Shown here: piece after piece, positions 48,112 to 57,553 of the stretch
Layout: each line of letters opens with the position of its first letter
How positions within the stretch are numbered: position 1 is the stretch's first letter
Origin: Deltaproteobacteria bacterium
GTDB taxonomy: Bacteria > Myxococcota_A > Polyangia > Haliangiales > JADYYK01
Assembly (NCBI GenBank): GCA_020853705.1
Contig: JADYYK010000167.1
Location: 1-64,000 of the forward strand
Direction: 5' to 3'
Length of the DNA stretch: 64,000 nt
Notes under the pieces: generated by a model
Databases searched by the model: none
Told to the model about the DNA's origin: nothing
What the model saw: only the letters and a program-made list of their open reading frames with translations
Position numbers and translations under genes: made by a program

Positions 48112-48294
48112 TCAAGTCTTCGATCGGCGACCGCCGATCAGGAGCACCCCCAGCGCCACCCCGTACAGCGGAGTGAAGTAGGGGTTGCTCTTCCAGGCTC
48201 AGCCGGTGTGGCAGCCGATGAAGAAGTAGTAGGCATAACCAGCCGCGCCACCGACCGCACCCGCGATGAGCTGCCTCCAGGGCAAACGTTTCAT
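48112..48294 (-). CDS. Candidate selenoprotein: DUF6132-like small membrane protein with in-frame TGA
   Basis: ATG 48294 begins a 60-residue frame that crosses a TGA at 48199-48201 (codon 32) before ending at TGA 48112-48114. Reading TGA as selenocysteine gives N-terminal helix (residues 9-26), GCHTG, U32, AWKSNPYFTPLYG, then helix VALGVLLIGG. DUF6132 proteins (two-helix membrane hairpins) as I recall them read GCxTGxC...SNPxxxxLYG, with the second Cys aligned to U32 by distance to LYG (10 residues between). The TGA could instead be a nonsense mutation or a sequence error. It sits between the gamma-synthase (25 bases) and the PQQ gene (40 bases). Confidence 0.6.
48155..48188 (-). promoter_or_regulatory. 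SECIS-like hairpin downstream of the in-frame TGA
   Basis: Transcript order: GC, A-G mismatch, ACCCCTAC, 11-base loop, GTA, bulged C, GGGGT: eight pairs with one bulge, plus two further pairs (GC/GC). The loop starts 21 nucleotides after the TGA, within the range of bacterial SECIS elements. It lacks a guanine at the loop start, which bacterial elements usually have, so this is only suggestive. Confidence 0.35.
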
Positions 48295-48319
48295 GGCCTG
48301 AAGGCTAGCACCGTCACCC

Positions 48320-49471
<1,152 letters not shown>

Positions 49472-49491
49472 TGCGTGCTCCTGGGGGAGTT

Positions 49492-50883
49492 CTAGGACCG
49501 GCGCGCGGCCAGGTACTCGATGAGGTCGATCTTGGTGATCAGGCCGATGAGGTCGTCAGCCTTGTCCTTGACCACGACCAGCTTGGCGTCATTGAAGATG
49601 CTGCGCAGCAGGGCGACCTTGGTGTCGGGCGTGACCGTCGCATAGTCGGCCTCGACCAGCGGGTCGATGGGGCCGTCGATGCGGGCGTCGCTCGACAGGA
49701 GGTGCTTGAGCAGGTCCGACTCCGACACGATGCCGTCGAGCCGGCCGTCGTCGGACATCACCGGCGCCTGCGAGATCTCGTGCTGCTTGAGCAGGTTGAT
49801 GACGGCGCGGATGGTCATGCCGCGCTTGGCCGAGATGACCTCGCGCTCGGGGCGCGCGCGCAGCATGTGCGCCACGGTGCCCAGCGGATCCTCCTGATCG
49901 AGGAAGCCGTTCTGTCGCATCCACTCGTCGTTGAAGATCTTGGACAGGTACTTCGACGCGCTGTCGGGCAGCAGCACCAGGATGTTCTCCTTGCGCCCGG
50001 TGGCCTCGGCATACTTGATGGCGCCGGCGACCGCGGCGCCGCACGAGCCGCCGACATAGAGGCCCTCGACGCGGGTCAGCTCGCGCGTCATGAGGAAGCA
50101 CTCCTTGTCGTCGACCCGGACGATCTCGTCGATGATCTTGAGGTTCATCGTGGACGGCAGGAAGTCCTCGCCGATGCCCTCGACCGCGTACGAGAACGGC
50201 TTGGTCAGGCGGCCGGTCTTGACATACTCGTAGTACAGCGAGCCGATGGGGTCGACGCCGACCACCTTGAAGCCCGGCTTCTTCTCCTTGAAGTACTTGC
50301 CGCAGCCCGAGATGGTGCCGCCGGTGCCCATGCCGGCCACGAAGGTGTCGATCTCGCCGCCAGTCTGCTCCCAGATCTCGGGTGCGGTGCTGACGTAGTG
50401 CGCCTCGGGGTTGGCCGGGTTGTGATACTGGTTGGCGTAGAACGAGTCCGGCGTCTCGGCGACCAGCCGCTTGGCGGTCATGTAGTAGGAGCGTGGATCC
50501 TCGGGCTCGACCGCGGTCGGGCAGACCACGACCTTGGCGCCGAACGCGCGCAGCGAGGCGATCTTCTCGGCCGCCATCTTGTCGGGCATGACGAAGATCG
50601 ACTTGTAGCCGCGGATGGCGCCGACCAGGGCCAGTCCGGCGCCGGTGTTGCCGCTGGTGGCCTCGATGATGGTCGACCCCGGCTTGAGCAGGCCGCGACG
50701 CTCGCCATCCTGGATGATGTTGAGCGCGACGCGATCCTTCATGGAGCCACCCGGATTCAGGTACTCGCACTTGACGTAGATCGACGCCTTCACATGGCGC
50801 GCGACGGTGTGCAGCTTGACGATCGGCGTGTGGCCGATGGCCGCGACAATATTGGGCAGGGCGCCCTTCATCAGCTCGTTCAT
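49492..50883 (-). CDS. cbs: Cystathionine beta-synthase
   Basis: A 463-residue PLP enzyme that condenses serine and homocysteine. The PLP lysine is K49 in NPGGSMKDR; the Asn loop SGNTG and glycine loop GTGGT are present. Two CBS (Bateman) domains occupy about residues 335-460, normally regulating activity by binding S-adenosylmethionine or an adenylate. It heads an operon with the gamma-synthase/lyase. No heme Cys/His motif is seen at the N-terminus. A TATACT -10-like box lies upstream, divergent from the dehydrogenase. Confidence 0.95.
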   Translation of the reverse strand: MNELMKGALPNIVAAIGHTPIVKLHTVARHVKASIYVKCEYLNPGGSMKDRVALNIIQDGERRGLLKPGSTIIEATSGNTGAGLALVGAIRGYKSIFVMPDKMAAEKIASLRAFGAKVVVCPTAVEPEDPRSYYMTAKRLVAETPDSFYANQYHNPANPEAHYVSTAPEIWEQTGGEIDTFVAGMGTGGTISGCGKYFKEKKPGFKVVGVDPIGSLYYEYVKTGRLTKPFSYAVEGIGEDFLPSTMNLKIIDEIVRVDDKECFLMTRELTRVEGLYVGGSCGAAVAGAIKYAEATGRKENILVLLPDSASKYLSKIFNDEWMRQNGFLDQEDPLGTVAHMLRARPEREVISAKRGMTIRAVINLLKQHEISQAPVMSDDGRLDGIVSESDLLKHLLSSDARIDGPIDPLVEADYATVTPDTKVALLRSIFNDAKLVVVKDKADDLIGLITKIDLIEYLAARRS

Positions 50884-50990
50884 GACGAGGATTCACGTAC
50901 CACGCGCCGCCGCAGAGGCCAAGCACGGTAACGCAGTAGTATACCGCTGAAGTACGCCGGACGGAACCGCAGTTCCTTCGAGGAGGTCGC

Positions 50991-52070
50991 ATGCGAGCCG
51001 CGCTCTACACCGGAGATGCCGGTACACTTGCCATCGAGCAACTGACGCCCAACCCGCCCGGGCCGCGCGACGTCGTGGTCGAGATCGGCGCCAGCGGGGT
51101 GTGCCACTCGGATCTGTCACTGATGCGCGGCTATGTGCCGCTGCCGCCGGGCATGGTGCTGGGGCACGAGGCCGCGGGGCGCGTGGTCGAGGTCGGCGCC
51201 AAGGTGTCGCGCGTGAAGAAGGGCGATCGCGTGGTGGCGTCGTTCGTGCCGTCGTGCGGCGCGTGCTGGTACTGCCTGCGCGAGCAGTCGGAGCTGTGCG
51301 AGCGCGAGAACGAGATCACGATGCAGGCGCGCGGCACGCGACCTGGCGGCGGCATGTACATGTGCATGACCGGGCTGGGCACGTTCGCTGACGTGATGAC
51401 GGTGGACGAGGCCTCGGTGGTCAAGGTCGAGACCCAGCTGGCCGACGCCCAGCTGGCGCTGATCAGCTGTGGCGTGACCACTGGCGTGGGCGCGGCGCTG
51501 AACACCGCCAAGGTCAAGCCGGGCGCGACGGTGGCGGTGCTGGGCTGCGGCGGCGTCGGGCAGGCGGTCATCCAGGGCGCGCGCATCGCGGGCGCCAGTC
51601 GCATCATCGCCGTCGACCCGCAGCACCTGAAGCGCGACGTGGCGCTGACGCTGGGCGCGACCGATGCGGTCGATCCCGCCAAGGGCGACCCGGTGGCGCA
51701 GGTGCAGGCGCTGACCGGGGGACGCGGGGCCGACTATGCCTTCGAGGTCATCGGACTGCCCGAGACGATGCAGACGGCGTACCGGCTGGCGCGGCGTGGT
51801 GGCGAGGTGATCATCGTCGGCATGGCGCGCTTCGAGGCGCAGTTCCAGCTGCCGGCCTTCGGCATCTTCTTCGAGCAGAAGACGGTCAAGGGCTGCAAGT
51901 ACGGCTCGGCACAGGTGCGGCGCGACTTCCCGCGCTTCATCGAGCTCATCGAGACGCGGAGGTTCGACATCTCGTCGATGGTGTCGCGGACGTTGAAGCT
52001 GGACGCCATCAACGAGGCCTTCCGGGCCATGGAGGCCGGCGAGGTCATCCGCACGGTCATCACCAGCTGA
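50991..52070 (+). CDS. Zinc-dependent alcohol dehydrogenase (MDR family)
   Basis: A 359-residue medium-chain dehydrogenase. Catalytic zinc residues C38 (GVCHSD) and H59-E60 (GHEAAG) and the structural-zinc cysteines C89, C92, C95, C103 are all there. The cofactor site is VLGCGGVGQA near residue 183. It resembles glutathione-/mycothiol-dependent formaldehyde dehydrogenase types and NDMA-type ADHs. AGGAGG 5 bases before ATG 50991 is an excellent ribosome site. Substrate unknown. Confidence 0.93.
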   Translation: MRAALYTGDAGTLAIEQLTPNPPGPRDVVVEIGASGVCHSDLSLMRGYVPLPPGMVLGHEAAGRVVEVGAKVSRVKKGDRVVASFVPSCGACWYCLREQSELCERENEITMQARGTRPGGGMYMCMTGLGTFADVMTVDEASVVKVETQLADAQLALISCGVTTGVGAALNTAKVKPGATVAVLGCGGVGQAVIQGARIAGASRIIAVDPQHLKRDVALTLGATDAVDPAKGDPVAQVQALTGGRGADYAFEVIGLPETMQTAYRLARRGGEVIIVGMARFEAQFQLPAFGIFFEQKTVKGCKYGSAQVRRDFPRFIELIETRRFDISSMVSRTLKLDAINEAFRAMEAGEVIRTVITS

Positions 52071-52123
52071 GGCGGCGTCGCGACGGGGTCGATCATGCAA
52101 GCTGACGGCAGCGAGGGGCAGAC

Positions 52124-53821
52124 ATGCGGGCAGGGCTCGTGGCAGTGCTCGGGCTGGCGGTGGCCAGCGCGGGGTGTGGTGCGGGGCAGCGCAGGGGAGG
52201 GCGGGGCGTGGAGCTGATCCTGCATGGTGGTGACGTGTGGACCATGGATCCGGCGCGGCCGCGGGCGCGCACGGTGGCCATCGACGGCGGGCGCGTGGTG
52301 GCGCTGGGCGGCGAGGAGGTGCTGGCGCGGCGCGGGCCGGCGACGCGGGTGATCGAGCTGAAGGGGCGCGTGGTGCTGCCCGGACTGGTCGACGGTCATG
52401 CCCACCTGGGGGGACTGGGGCGGTCGCTGGAGATCCTGGCGCTGCGCTGGGTCGTCAGCGAGGCCGCGGTGGCCGACCTGGTGCGCGCGGCGGCGGCGCG
52501 GCTGCCAGCGGGGGCGTGGATCCAGGGGCGCGGCTGGGACCAGAACCTGTGGACGCCGGCGGCGTTTCCGACCCGGGCCTCGCTGGACGCGGCCGCCCCG
52601 GGTGCGCCCGTGATCCTGCGTCGGGTCGACGGGCACGCGGCGTGGGTCTCGTCGGAGGTGCTGAAGCGGGCTGGCATCGATCGGACCACGGCGGATCCTC
52701 CGGGCGGCCTGATCGAGCGCGACGCCGCGGGTGAACCGACCGGCGTGCTGGTCGACAACGCCATGGAGCTGGTGGCGCGCGTGGTCCCCGAGGCGGACGA
52801 CGCCACCCTCGAGCGCTGGATCCTGGCCGGTGCGCGCGCCTGTCTCGAGGTCGGCCTGGTCGGCGTGCACGACATGGGCGTCGACGAGCCGACCGCGGCG
52901 GTGTACCGGCGCCTGGCCGCGGCGGGCAAGCTGCCGCTGCGGGTGTATGGCTTCGTCGAGGACGAGCAGCAGGGGCCGCGCGCGGGCGCGGTCGAGCGGG
53001 CGCTGGCGCGCGAGCCGGAGCGGGGCCCGGGGCGCTTCAAGCTGGGCGGGATCAAGCTGTACGCCGATGGCGCGCTGGGCTCGCGTGGGGCGGCGCTGCT
53101 GGCCGACTATGCCGATGACCCGGGCAACAGCGGCCTGGTGCTGACGACCCGCGCGCGCATCGAGGAGGTCGCGCGGGGCGCGCTGGCGCACGGCTGGCAG
53201 ATCGGGGTGCACGCCATCGGTGACCGCGCCAACCGCGACGTGCTGGACGCCTATGCGGCGGTGCTGGAGGCCGCGCCGGTGGTGCGCAAGCTGCGCTGGC
53301 GGGTCGAGCACGCCCAGGTGGTGGCGCCCGAGGATCTGCCCCGCTTTGGCGCCATGGACGTGCTCGCCGCGATGCAGCCGGTGCACGCCACCAGCGACAT
53401 GCCGTGGGCCGAGGCGCGCCTGGGCCCGGCGCGGGTGCGCGGCGCCTACGCCTGGCGCAGCATCCTGGCTGGGGGCGGTCGGATCGTCGGCGGCAGCGAC
53501 TTCCCGGTCGAGGAAGCCACCCCGCTGGCAGGCCTCTACGCGGCGACCACGCGGCAGGATCGCACCGGTGCCCCCGACGGCGGCTGGTATCCCGCCGAGC
53601 GTCTGAGCATCGACGAGGCGCTGGCGGCCTTCACCACGGCGCCGGCCTACGCGGCCTTCGAGGAGGCCACGCGTGGTCGGCTGGCGCCCGGCTTCGCGGC
53701 CGATGTGACGGTGATCGAAGCGCCCGCCAAGGGCCAGGCGGCGCTGTCGCCGGCGCACCTGCTGGCGGCCAAGGTCGCGCTGACGCTGGTGGATGGGGCC
53801 CTCGCGTTCGAGGCGAAATGA
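52124..53821 (+). CDS. Lipoprotein amidohydrolase (amidohydrolase-3 / YtcJ-type)
   Basis: A 565-residue metal-dependent amidohydrolase. Lipobox is ASAGC (residues 14-18). LPGLVDGHAHLGG near residue 90 has the H-x-H pair, with IGVHAIGDRANRD, VEHAQVV and VGGSDFPVE as the later His and Asp. Related enzymes hydrolyse N-substituted formamides or amides. Being lipid-anchored, it would act outside the cytoplasm. It follows the dehydrogenase by 54 bases. Confidence 0.9.
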   Translation: MRAGLVAVLGLAVASAGCGAGQRRGGRGVELILHGGDVWTMDPARPRARTVAIDGGRVVALGGEEVLARRGPATRVIELKGRVVLPGLVDGHAHLGGLGRSLEILALRWVVSEAAVADLVRAAAARLPAGAWIQGRGWDQNLWTPAAFPTRASLDAAAPGAPVILRRVDGHAAWVSSEVLKRAGIDRTTADPPGGLIERDAAGEPTGVLVDNAMELVARVVPEADDATLERWILAGARACLEVGLVGVHDMGVDEPTAAVYRRLAAAGKLPLRVYGFVEDEQQGPRAGAVERALAREPERGPGRFKLGGIKLYADGALGSRGAALLADYADDPGNSGLVLTTRARIEEVARGALAHGWQIGVHAIGDRANRDVLDAYAAVLEAAPVVRKLRWRVEHAQVVAPEDLPRFGAMDVLAAMQPVHATSDMPWAEARLGPARVRGAYAWRSILAGGGRIVGGSDFPVEEATPLAGLYAATTRQDRTGAPDGGWYPAERLSIDEALAAFTTAPAYAAFEEATRGRLAPGFAADVTVIEAPAKGQAALSPAHLLAAKVALTLVDGALAFEAK

Positions 53822-53830
53822 GGATGCCTC

Positions 53831-53859
53831 TTGACTAAGTGTGAATAACACACTATCGT
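53831..53859 (+). promoter_or_regulatory. Promoter with palindromic spacer before the DUF4291 gene
   Basis: TTGACT (53831-53836), 17-base spacer and TATCGT (53854-53859), 10 bases before ATG 53870. The spacer holds an AGTGTG/CACACT inverted repeat around AATAA (53838-53854). This is an operator-like arrangement between -35 and -10. Confidence 0.6.
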
Positions 53860-53869
53860 CCTCGGCATC

Positions 53870-54475
53870 ATGAAGTCGATCGAGACAGAACCGTATCTGG
53901 ACGCCGTCGCCGCCTGGCCGCAGCGCGGCCGCCACATCCTCAGCCAGCATGACGCCGAGCGCGTCGTGGTGTACCAGGCCTATCGCCCGTCGATCGGGCA
54001 CTTCGCCGCCCAGCATGGCCACTTCGGCGGCGACTTCAGCTATGCGCGCATGAGCTGGATCAAGCCCAACTTCCTCTGGATGATGTACCGCTGCGGCTGG
54101 GCCACCAAGGAGGGCCAGGAGGTCGTCCTCGCCGTCACCCTGCGCCGCGCTGGCTTCGACGCCATCCGCGCCGCCGCGGTGGCGTCCAGCTTCGGCGCCT
54201 CGGGGCTGGCCACCGAGGCCGAGTGGAGGCGCGCCGGCGAGCAGGCCGACGTGCGCGTGCAGTGGGATCCCGACCACGATCCCTACGGCGCCCCCACCGA
54301 GCGCCGCGCCATCCAGCTCGGCATGCGTGGCGACATCCTGCGCCGCTACGGTCGCGAGTGGATCATCGCCATCGAGGACGTCACAGCCTTCGTGCGCGAG
54401 CAACACGCGCACGTTCTGCGTCAGGATCTCGCAGCGTTGCGCGTCCCGCGTGAGCGCGTGCTGGCGAGCGAGTAG
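53870..54475 (+). CDS. DUF4291 family protein
   Basis: A 201-residue protein with the family blocks VVYQAYRPSIGHFAA, GGDFSYARMSWIKPNFLWMMYR and GWATKEGQEVVLAV. The family is widespread but of unknown function, and has no signal or membrane helix. The conserved MSWIKPNF block is intact and the length fits. The upstream promoter with an internal palindrome suggests tight control. Often accessory or horizontally spread in other bacteria (recollection). Confidence 0.9.
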   Translation: MKSIETEPYLDAVAAWPQRGRHILSQHDAERVVVYQAYRPSIGHFAAQHGHFGGDFSYARMSWIKPNFLWMMYRCGWATKEGQEVVLAVTLRRAGFDAIRAAAVASSFGASGLATEAEWRRAGEQADVRVQWDPDHDPYGAPTERRAIQLGMRGDILRRYGREWIIAIEDVTAFVREQHAHVLRQDLAALRVPRERVLASE

Positions 54476-54520
54476 CCGCGCCGGCGCCGCGTCGTCGAGC
54501 GCCCCGAGCGGGTGGCCGTG

Positions 54521-54529
54521 TGCTAACTT
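54521..54529 (+). promoter_or_regulatory. Extended -10 promoter candidate
   Basis: TGCTAACTT (TAACTT at 54524-54529) lies 11 bases before ATG 54541. No clear -35. Confidence 0.3.
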
Positions 54530-54540
54530 CGGGGCTTCCG

Positions 54541-56466
54541 ATGCGGTTCTGTCCGTTCTGCGCGCAGGAGAATACCGACGAGGGCACCCATTGCGCGCAG
54601 TGCGGCAAGCGGCTGCCCCCGGCGCCCAGGCGTCCGGGCATCAAGCGGGCGGATCCCACCCTGGCGCCGTCGCCATCGCACGCGCGCCCTCCCACCACCC
54701 GCTTCCAGCTCGGCGGGGGCGGACCCGCCACGGTGCCCAGCCCGGCGCCCGCGGCGCAGTCGGCCCCGCTGATCATCACCTCCAGCGTGCCGCAGCGCGG
54801 GGCGCCATCGCCGGCACCACCGCCGGCCGCACCGACACCGGCACTGGCGCCCGCCGCGGCGCCGGTGGCGACCCGCGCCCCCGCCGCGCCCCGCGCGCCC
54901 GCGCCCGCGCCCGCGCCCGCGCCGGCGCCCGCGCCCGCGCCCGCGCCGGCCAGCAGCGCCGCCCGCGTCGCCACCAGCACCCTGGGCGCCGTGGTGGTGA
55001 CCTCGACGCGCCAGGGCTCGGGCAACGACAAACCGCTGACGCTGAGCCTGGGCACCATCGGCACCGACCGCATGCAGGCGCCGCCGCGCATGACCGAGCC
55101 AGCGCTGCCGCCGCCAGCCGCGCCGGCGCAGCTACCCCTCAGCGCGCGCCCGACCGCCGCGCCGATGCCGCGCCGCACCCCGGACGCCACCCCCGCCGAC
55201 AGCGGTGGCGTCCCGGTCAAGCTCGAACGCGCGCGCACCCCCGGCACCGGCCCGGTGCCGCTGCCGCCGCCGCCGTCGGGAGACGGCTTCGAGCACCTGC
55301 ACACCCCGACCGCGATCCGTGACGCCACCGGCAGCGTGCCCAACCTGGCACGCCCGCGCGGCGCCCCCAGGCGCGAGGAGCCGCTGGCCCCCGAGGCCGC
55401 GCTGCCCATCCTGGAGACGCGGCACGCCAAGGTGATGCCGATGCCGCGGGTGCCCAACGCCGGCAACCCGTTCAAGCTGGCCTGGTACGTCATCCAGGTC
55501 TTCCGCGCGGTGTCGCAGCGGCGGCGCGCCATCAAGTGGATGCAGAAGGACATCGTCTCGCAGCAGGAGTCGCTCGACGGTGTGCTCGGGATGCTGGGCA
55601 AGACGGCGTGCGAGCTCAAGCTCGACCTGCCGGCGTTCGCCGAGGAGATGCGCGCCATCAACGCGGCCGAGCAGCGCCGCGACGGCGCCGCCGGCCAGCT
55701 CGAGGGGCTGGCCGACAAGCGCGCCAAGGAGGACGACCGCTTCTCCGAGCAGATCGCGCAGCTCAAGGACGTGCACGCGGGCAAGCTGTCGGCCCACAAC
55801 GGCGCCGAGAAGACCCTGCGCGCGCTGCAGGATCAGCGGCAGAAGCTGCGCGACGAGGTCGGCCAGCTGGAAGGCAAGATGAAGGCCTACCACCGGTCGT
55901 CCGAGGACAAGGAGGCCTCCGCCGGGCGCGCCGAGGACGCCGCCGTGCGCGCCGCCCACCGCCGCGAGGCCGACTCGCTGCGCAACGAGGCGCGCCGCCT
56001 GGAGGGGCCGCGCGACGCCGCGCAGCGCGCCATGGGCGAGATCGCCAAGCCGCTCAGCGAGGCCGAGCGCAACTTCGACTCGACCCAGAAGGAGGAGGCC
56101 GACGCCAAGGCCGCCGTGGTCGCGGCGCAGCGCCACCACGATCAGATCATCGGCGAGATCACCGCGCAGCAGAACCAGGAGTCGACCCAGCGCGCCAACG
56201 CCGAGCGCGAGATCGCGCGCCACCACGTCACCCTGGGCACCATGGTCAACCTGCACCGGGTCGACAAGCCCGAGCTCAAGCCGCTGTACGAGCGCGTCGA
56301 CACCATCCGCCGCGGCATCAACGGCCTGGAGGCCGAGATCGAGCACCTCAAGGCCGAGAAGTACGCCCGCGACAAGAACACCATGATCAAGGGCACCGTC
56401 TCGCTGGCCGGCGGCCTGGTCCTGCTGGTCATCATCATCATCCTCTTGACCATCGCCCTGGGCTGA
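54541..56466 (+). CDS. Zinc-ribbon, coiled-coil, tail-anchored protein
   Basis: A 641-residue protein. An N-terminal zinc ribbon (CPFC...CAQC, residues 4-22) is followed by a long low-complexity Ala-Pro region (residues about 30-300, with APAPAPAP hexamer repeats). A long helical coiled coil covers about 340-600 (SLRNEARRLEGPRDAAQ, AEIEHLKAEKY) and one membrane helix lies at the very end (LAGGLVLLVIIIILLTIAL). The design fits a membrane-tethered scaffold. The function is unknown. It is followed by a small gene and convergent TPR genes. Confidence 0.75.
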   Translation: MRFCPFCAQENTDEGTHCAQCGKRLPPAPRRPGIKRADPTLAPSPSHARPPTTRFQLGGGGPATVPSPAPAAQSAPLIITSSVPQRGAPSPAPPPAAPTPALAPAAAPVATRAPAAPRAPAPAPAPAPAPAPAPAPASSAARVATSTLGAVVVTSTRQGSGNDKPLTLSLGTIGTDRMQAPPRMTEPALPPPAAPAQLPLSARPTAAPMPRRTPDATPADSGGVPVKLERARTPGTGPVPLPPPPSGDGFEHLHTPTAIRDATGSVPNLARPRGAPRREEPLAPEAALPILETRHAKVMPMPRVPNAGNPFKLAWYVIQVFRAVSQRRRAIKWMQKDIVSQQESLDGVLGMLGKTACELKLDLPAFAEEMRAINAAEQRRDGAAGQLEGLADKRAKEDDRFSEQIAQLKDVHAGKLSAHNGAEKTLRALQDQRQKLRDEVGQLEGKMKAYHRSSEDKEASAGRAEDAAVRAAHRREADSLRNEARRLEGPRDAAQRAMGEIAKPLSEAERNFDSTQKEEADAKAAVVAAQRHHDQIIGEITAQQNQESTQRANAEREIARHHVTLGTMVNLHRVDKPELKPLYERVDTIRRGINGLEAEIEHLKAEKYARDKNTMIKGTVSLAGGLVLLVIIIILLTIALG

Positions 56467-56481
56467 CCCCAGAAGGCCGTC

Positions 56482-56859
56482 ATGGTCCTGCTGACCCCGA
56501 AGCGGCCGCATCTGTCGCTCCGGGCGCCGCGGGCGCGCGCGGGGGCGCTGCTCGAGGCCACGCTGTTCGTCGACGCCGAGCGCACCGTGACGGTCGATCG
56601 CTTCATCTTCGAGCTCCACGGACAGGAGCGCGCTCGCGCAGGTGATCGCGCCGACGTGCGCGAGCTGTGCCGGCTCATGGCCGCCGCTGCCCTCGCCCTC
56701 GCCAGCGGCGGCGCACCCTGCCGGCTCGAGAACGAGCGTGGCGCGCTGGTGCTGACCGTGGACGCCATCGTCGCCAGCGCCCACCAGCTCGAGGCGCGCC
56801 TGTCCGCGCTGTGTGACCTCGCCGAGCAGCCGACGGGCAGCGGTCGCCCCTACCGCTGA
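56482..56859 (+). CDS. Small protein, unknown
   Basis: A 125-residue protein with no signal. It has RAGALLEATLFVDAERTVTVDRFIFELHGQER, resembling the start of an arrestin-like (sporulation-control Spo0M-type) domain, but too short for the whole fold. It follows the coiled-coil gene by 15 bases on the same strand and is probably co-transcribed. It ends at a palindrome shared with the convergent gene. Confidence 0.55.
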   Translation: MVLLTPKRPHLSLRAPRARAGALLEATLFVDAERTVTVDRFIFELHGQERARAGDRADVRELCRLMAAAALALASGGAPCRLENERGALVLTVDAIVASAHQLEARLSALCDLAEQPTGSGRPYR

Positions 56860-56869
56860 GCGCTCAGCG
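56854..56869. terminator. 16-base palindrome holding both stops
   Basis: CGCTGAGCGCTCAGCG is perfectly palindromic. The TGA of the + gene (56857-56859) and the TGA of the - gene (56864-56866) both lie inside, and both proteins end in Arg. Without loop or U-tract it is a weak terminator at best. Confidence 0.7.
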
Positions 56870-57553
56870 CTGCTTCCTGGTCAGCGCGTTCATGGCCTCG
56901 CGCAGCTTGGCGTGGTGCGGCTCGGCCATCAGGCCGCGACCGAGCATCTCGATGGCCTGGTTGGGCCGCTTCTTGTCGACCAGGATGCGCGCCAGCAGCA
57001 GGTACACCGTGGCGCGGCTGAAGTCGGCGCCGGCCAGGCCGGTGCGCTCGAGCAGCTCGCGACACAGCCCCTGCGCGCGATCGAGATCGCCGCGGACATA
57101 GGCCTCGTTGGCCATGGTCAGCAGGGCGCGGCTGCCCAGCGCCCCTGCCGGCTTGCGCGCGCTGGCGACGCTGGCCTGGGCCGCGGTCCTGCGCCGGGTC
57201 TCGACCGCGGCGGTCGCCGCGGCCGCCTCGGCGGCGTCGATGCGTGCCTGGCGTCCGCTGTGGTCGGTCGCAAGCCGCTTGCGCAGCGCCTTGAGCTCGC
57301 GCCGCGCCGCGGTGGCCTCCTTGCGCAGCGCCGCCACGTCGACCCCGCGGGTGGCCTCGCGCAGCGCCGCGAGCTCTCGCTGCGTCCCGGCCAGCGCCGC
57401 GCGCGCGACCGCGAGCTCGTCGCGCAGCCTCTTCATGCCGGCCGCCCCGGCCCCCGCCCGCGCCGCCTCCAGCTCGGTGCGCAGCTCGGCGAGCTCGCGC
57501 TCCAGCCCGTCGACCCGCGCCCGCAGGGCGTCATAGTCGCGCCGGTAGTCCAT
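56864..57553 (-). CDS. Coiled-coil / TPR protein (copy 2)
   Basis: A 229-residue protein with an N-terminal coiled coil (LRARVDGLERELAELRTELEAARAG; RRELKALRKRLATD) and a C-terminal TPR-like pair (LLTMANEAYVRGDLDRAQGLCRELLE; VYLLLARILVDKKRPNQAIEMLGRGL). ATG 57553 overlaps the stop of its upstream paralogue (ATGA), so the two are translated together. No enzymatic motif. The two subunits may form a heteromeric rod. Function unknown. Confidence 0.7.
   Translation of the reverse strand: MDYRRDYDALRARVDGLERELAELRTELEAARAGAGAAGMKRLRDELAVARAALAGTQRELAALREATRGVDVAALRKEATAARRELKALRKRLATDHSGRQARIDAAEAAAATAAVETRRRTAAQASVASARKPAGALGSRALLTMANEAYVRGDLDRAQGLCRELLERTGLAGADFSRATVYLLLARILVDKKRPNQAIEMLGRGLMAEPHHAKLREAMNALTRKQR

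Noticed and set aside
44646..48176. 1176-codon open frame on the plus strand opposite the ATPase, lipoprotein and PQQ genes
   Set aside because: Same reason: a stop-free high-GC shadow with no motif.
48199..48294. A 31-codon peptide ending at the first TGA
   Set aside because: It would end in the middle of a family-like sequence; the residues after the TGA fit the remaining half of the same hairpin, so I treat the whole frame as one gene and flag the alternatives.
50884..50990. SAM or SAH riboswitch before cystathionine beta-synthase
   Set aside because: The 107-base gap also contains the divergent dehydrogenase promoter and shows no long paired structure typical of SAM or SAH riboswitches; only a TATACT -10-like box is seen.
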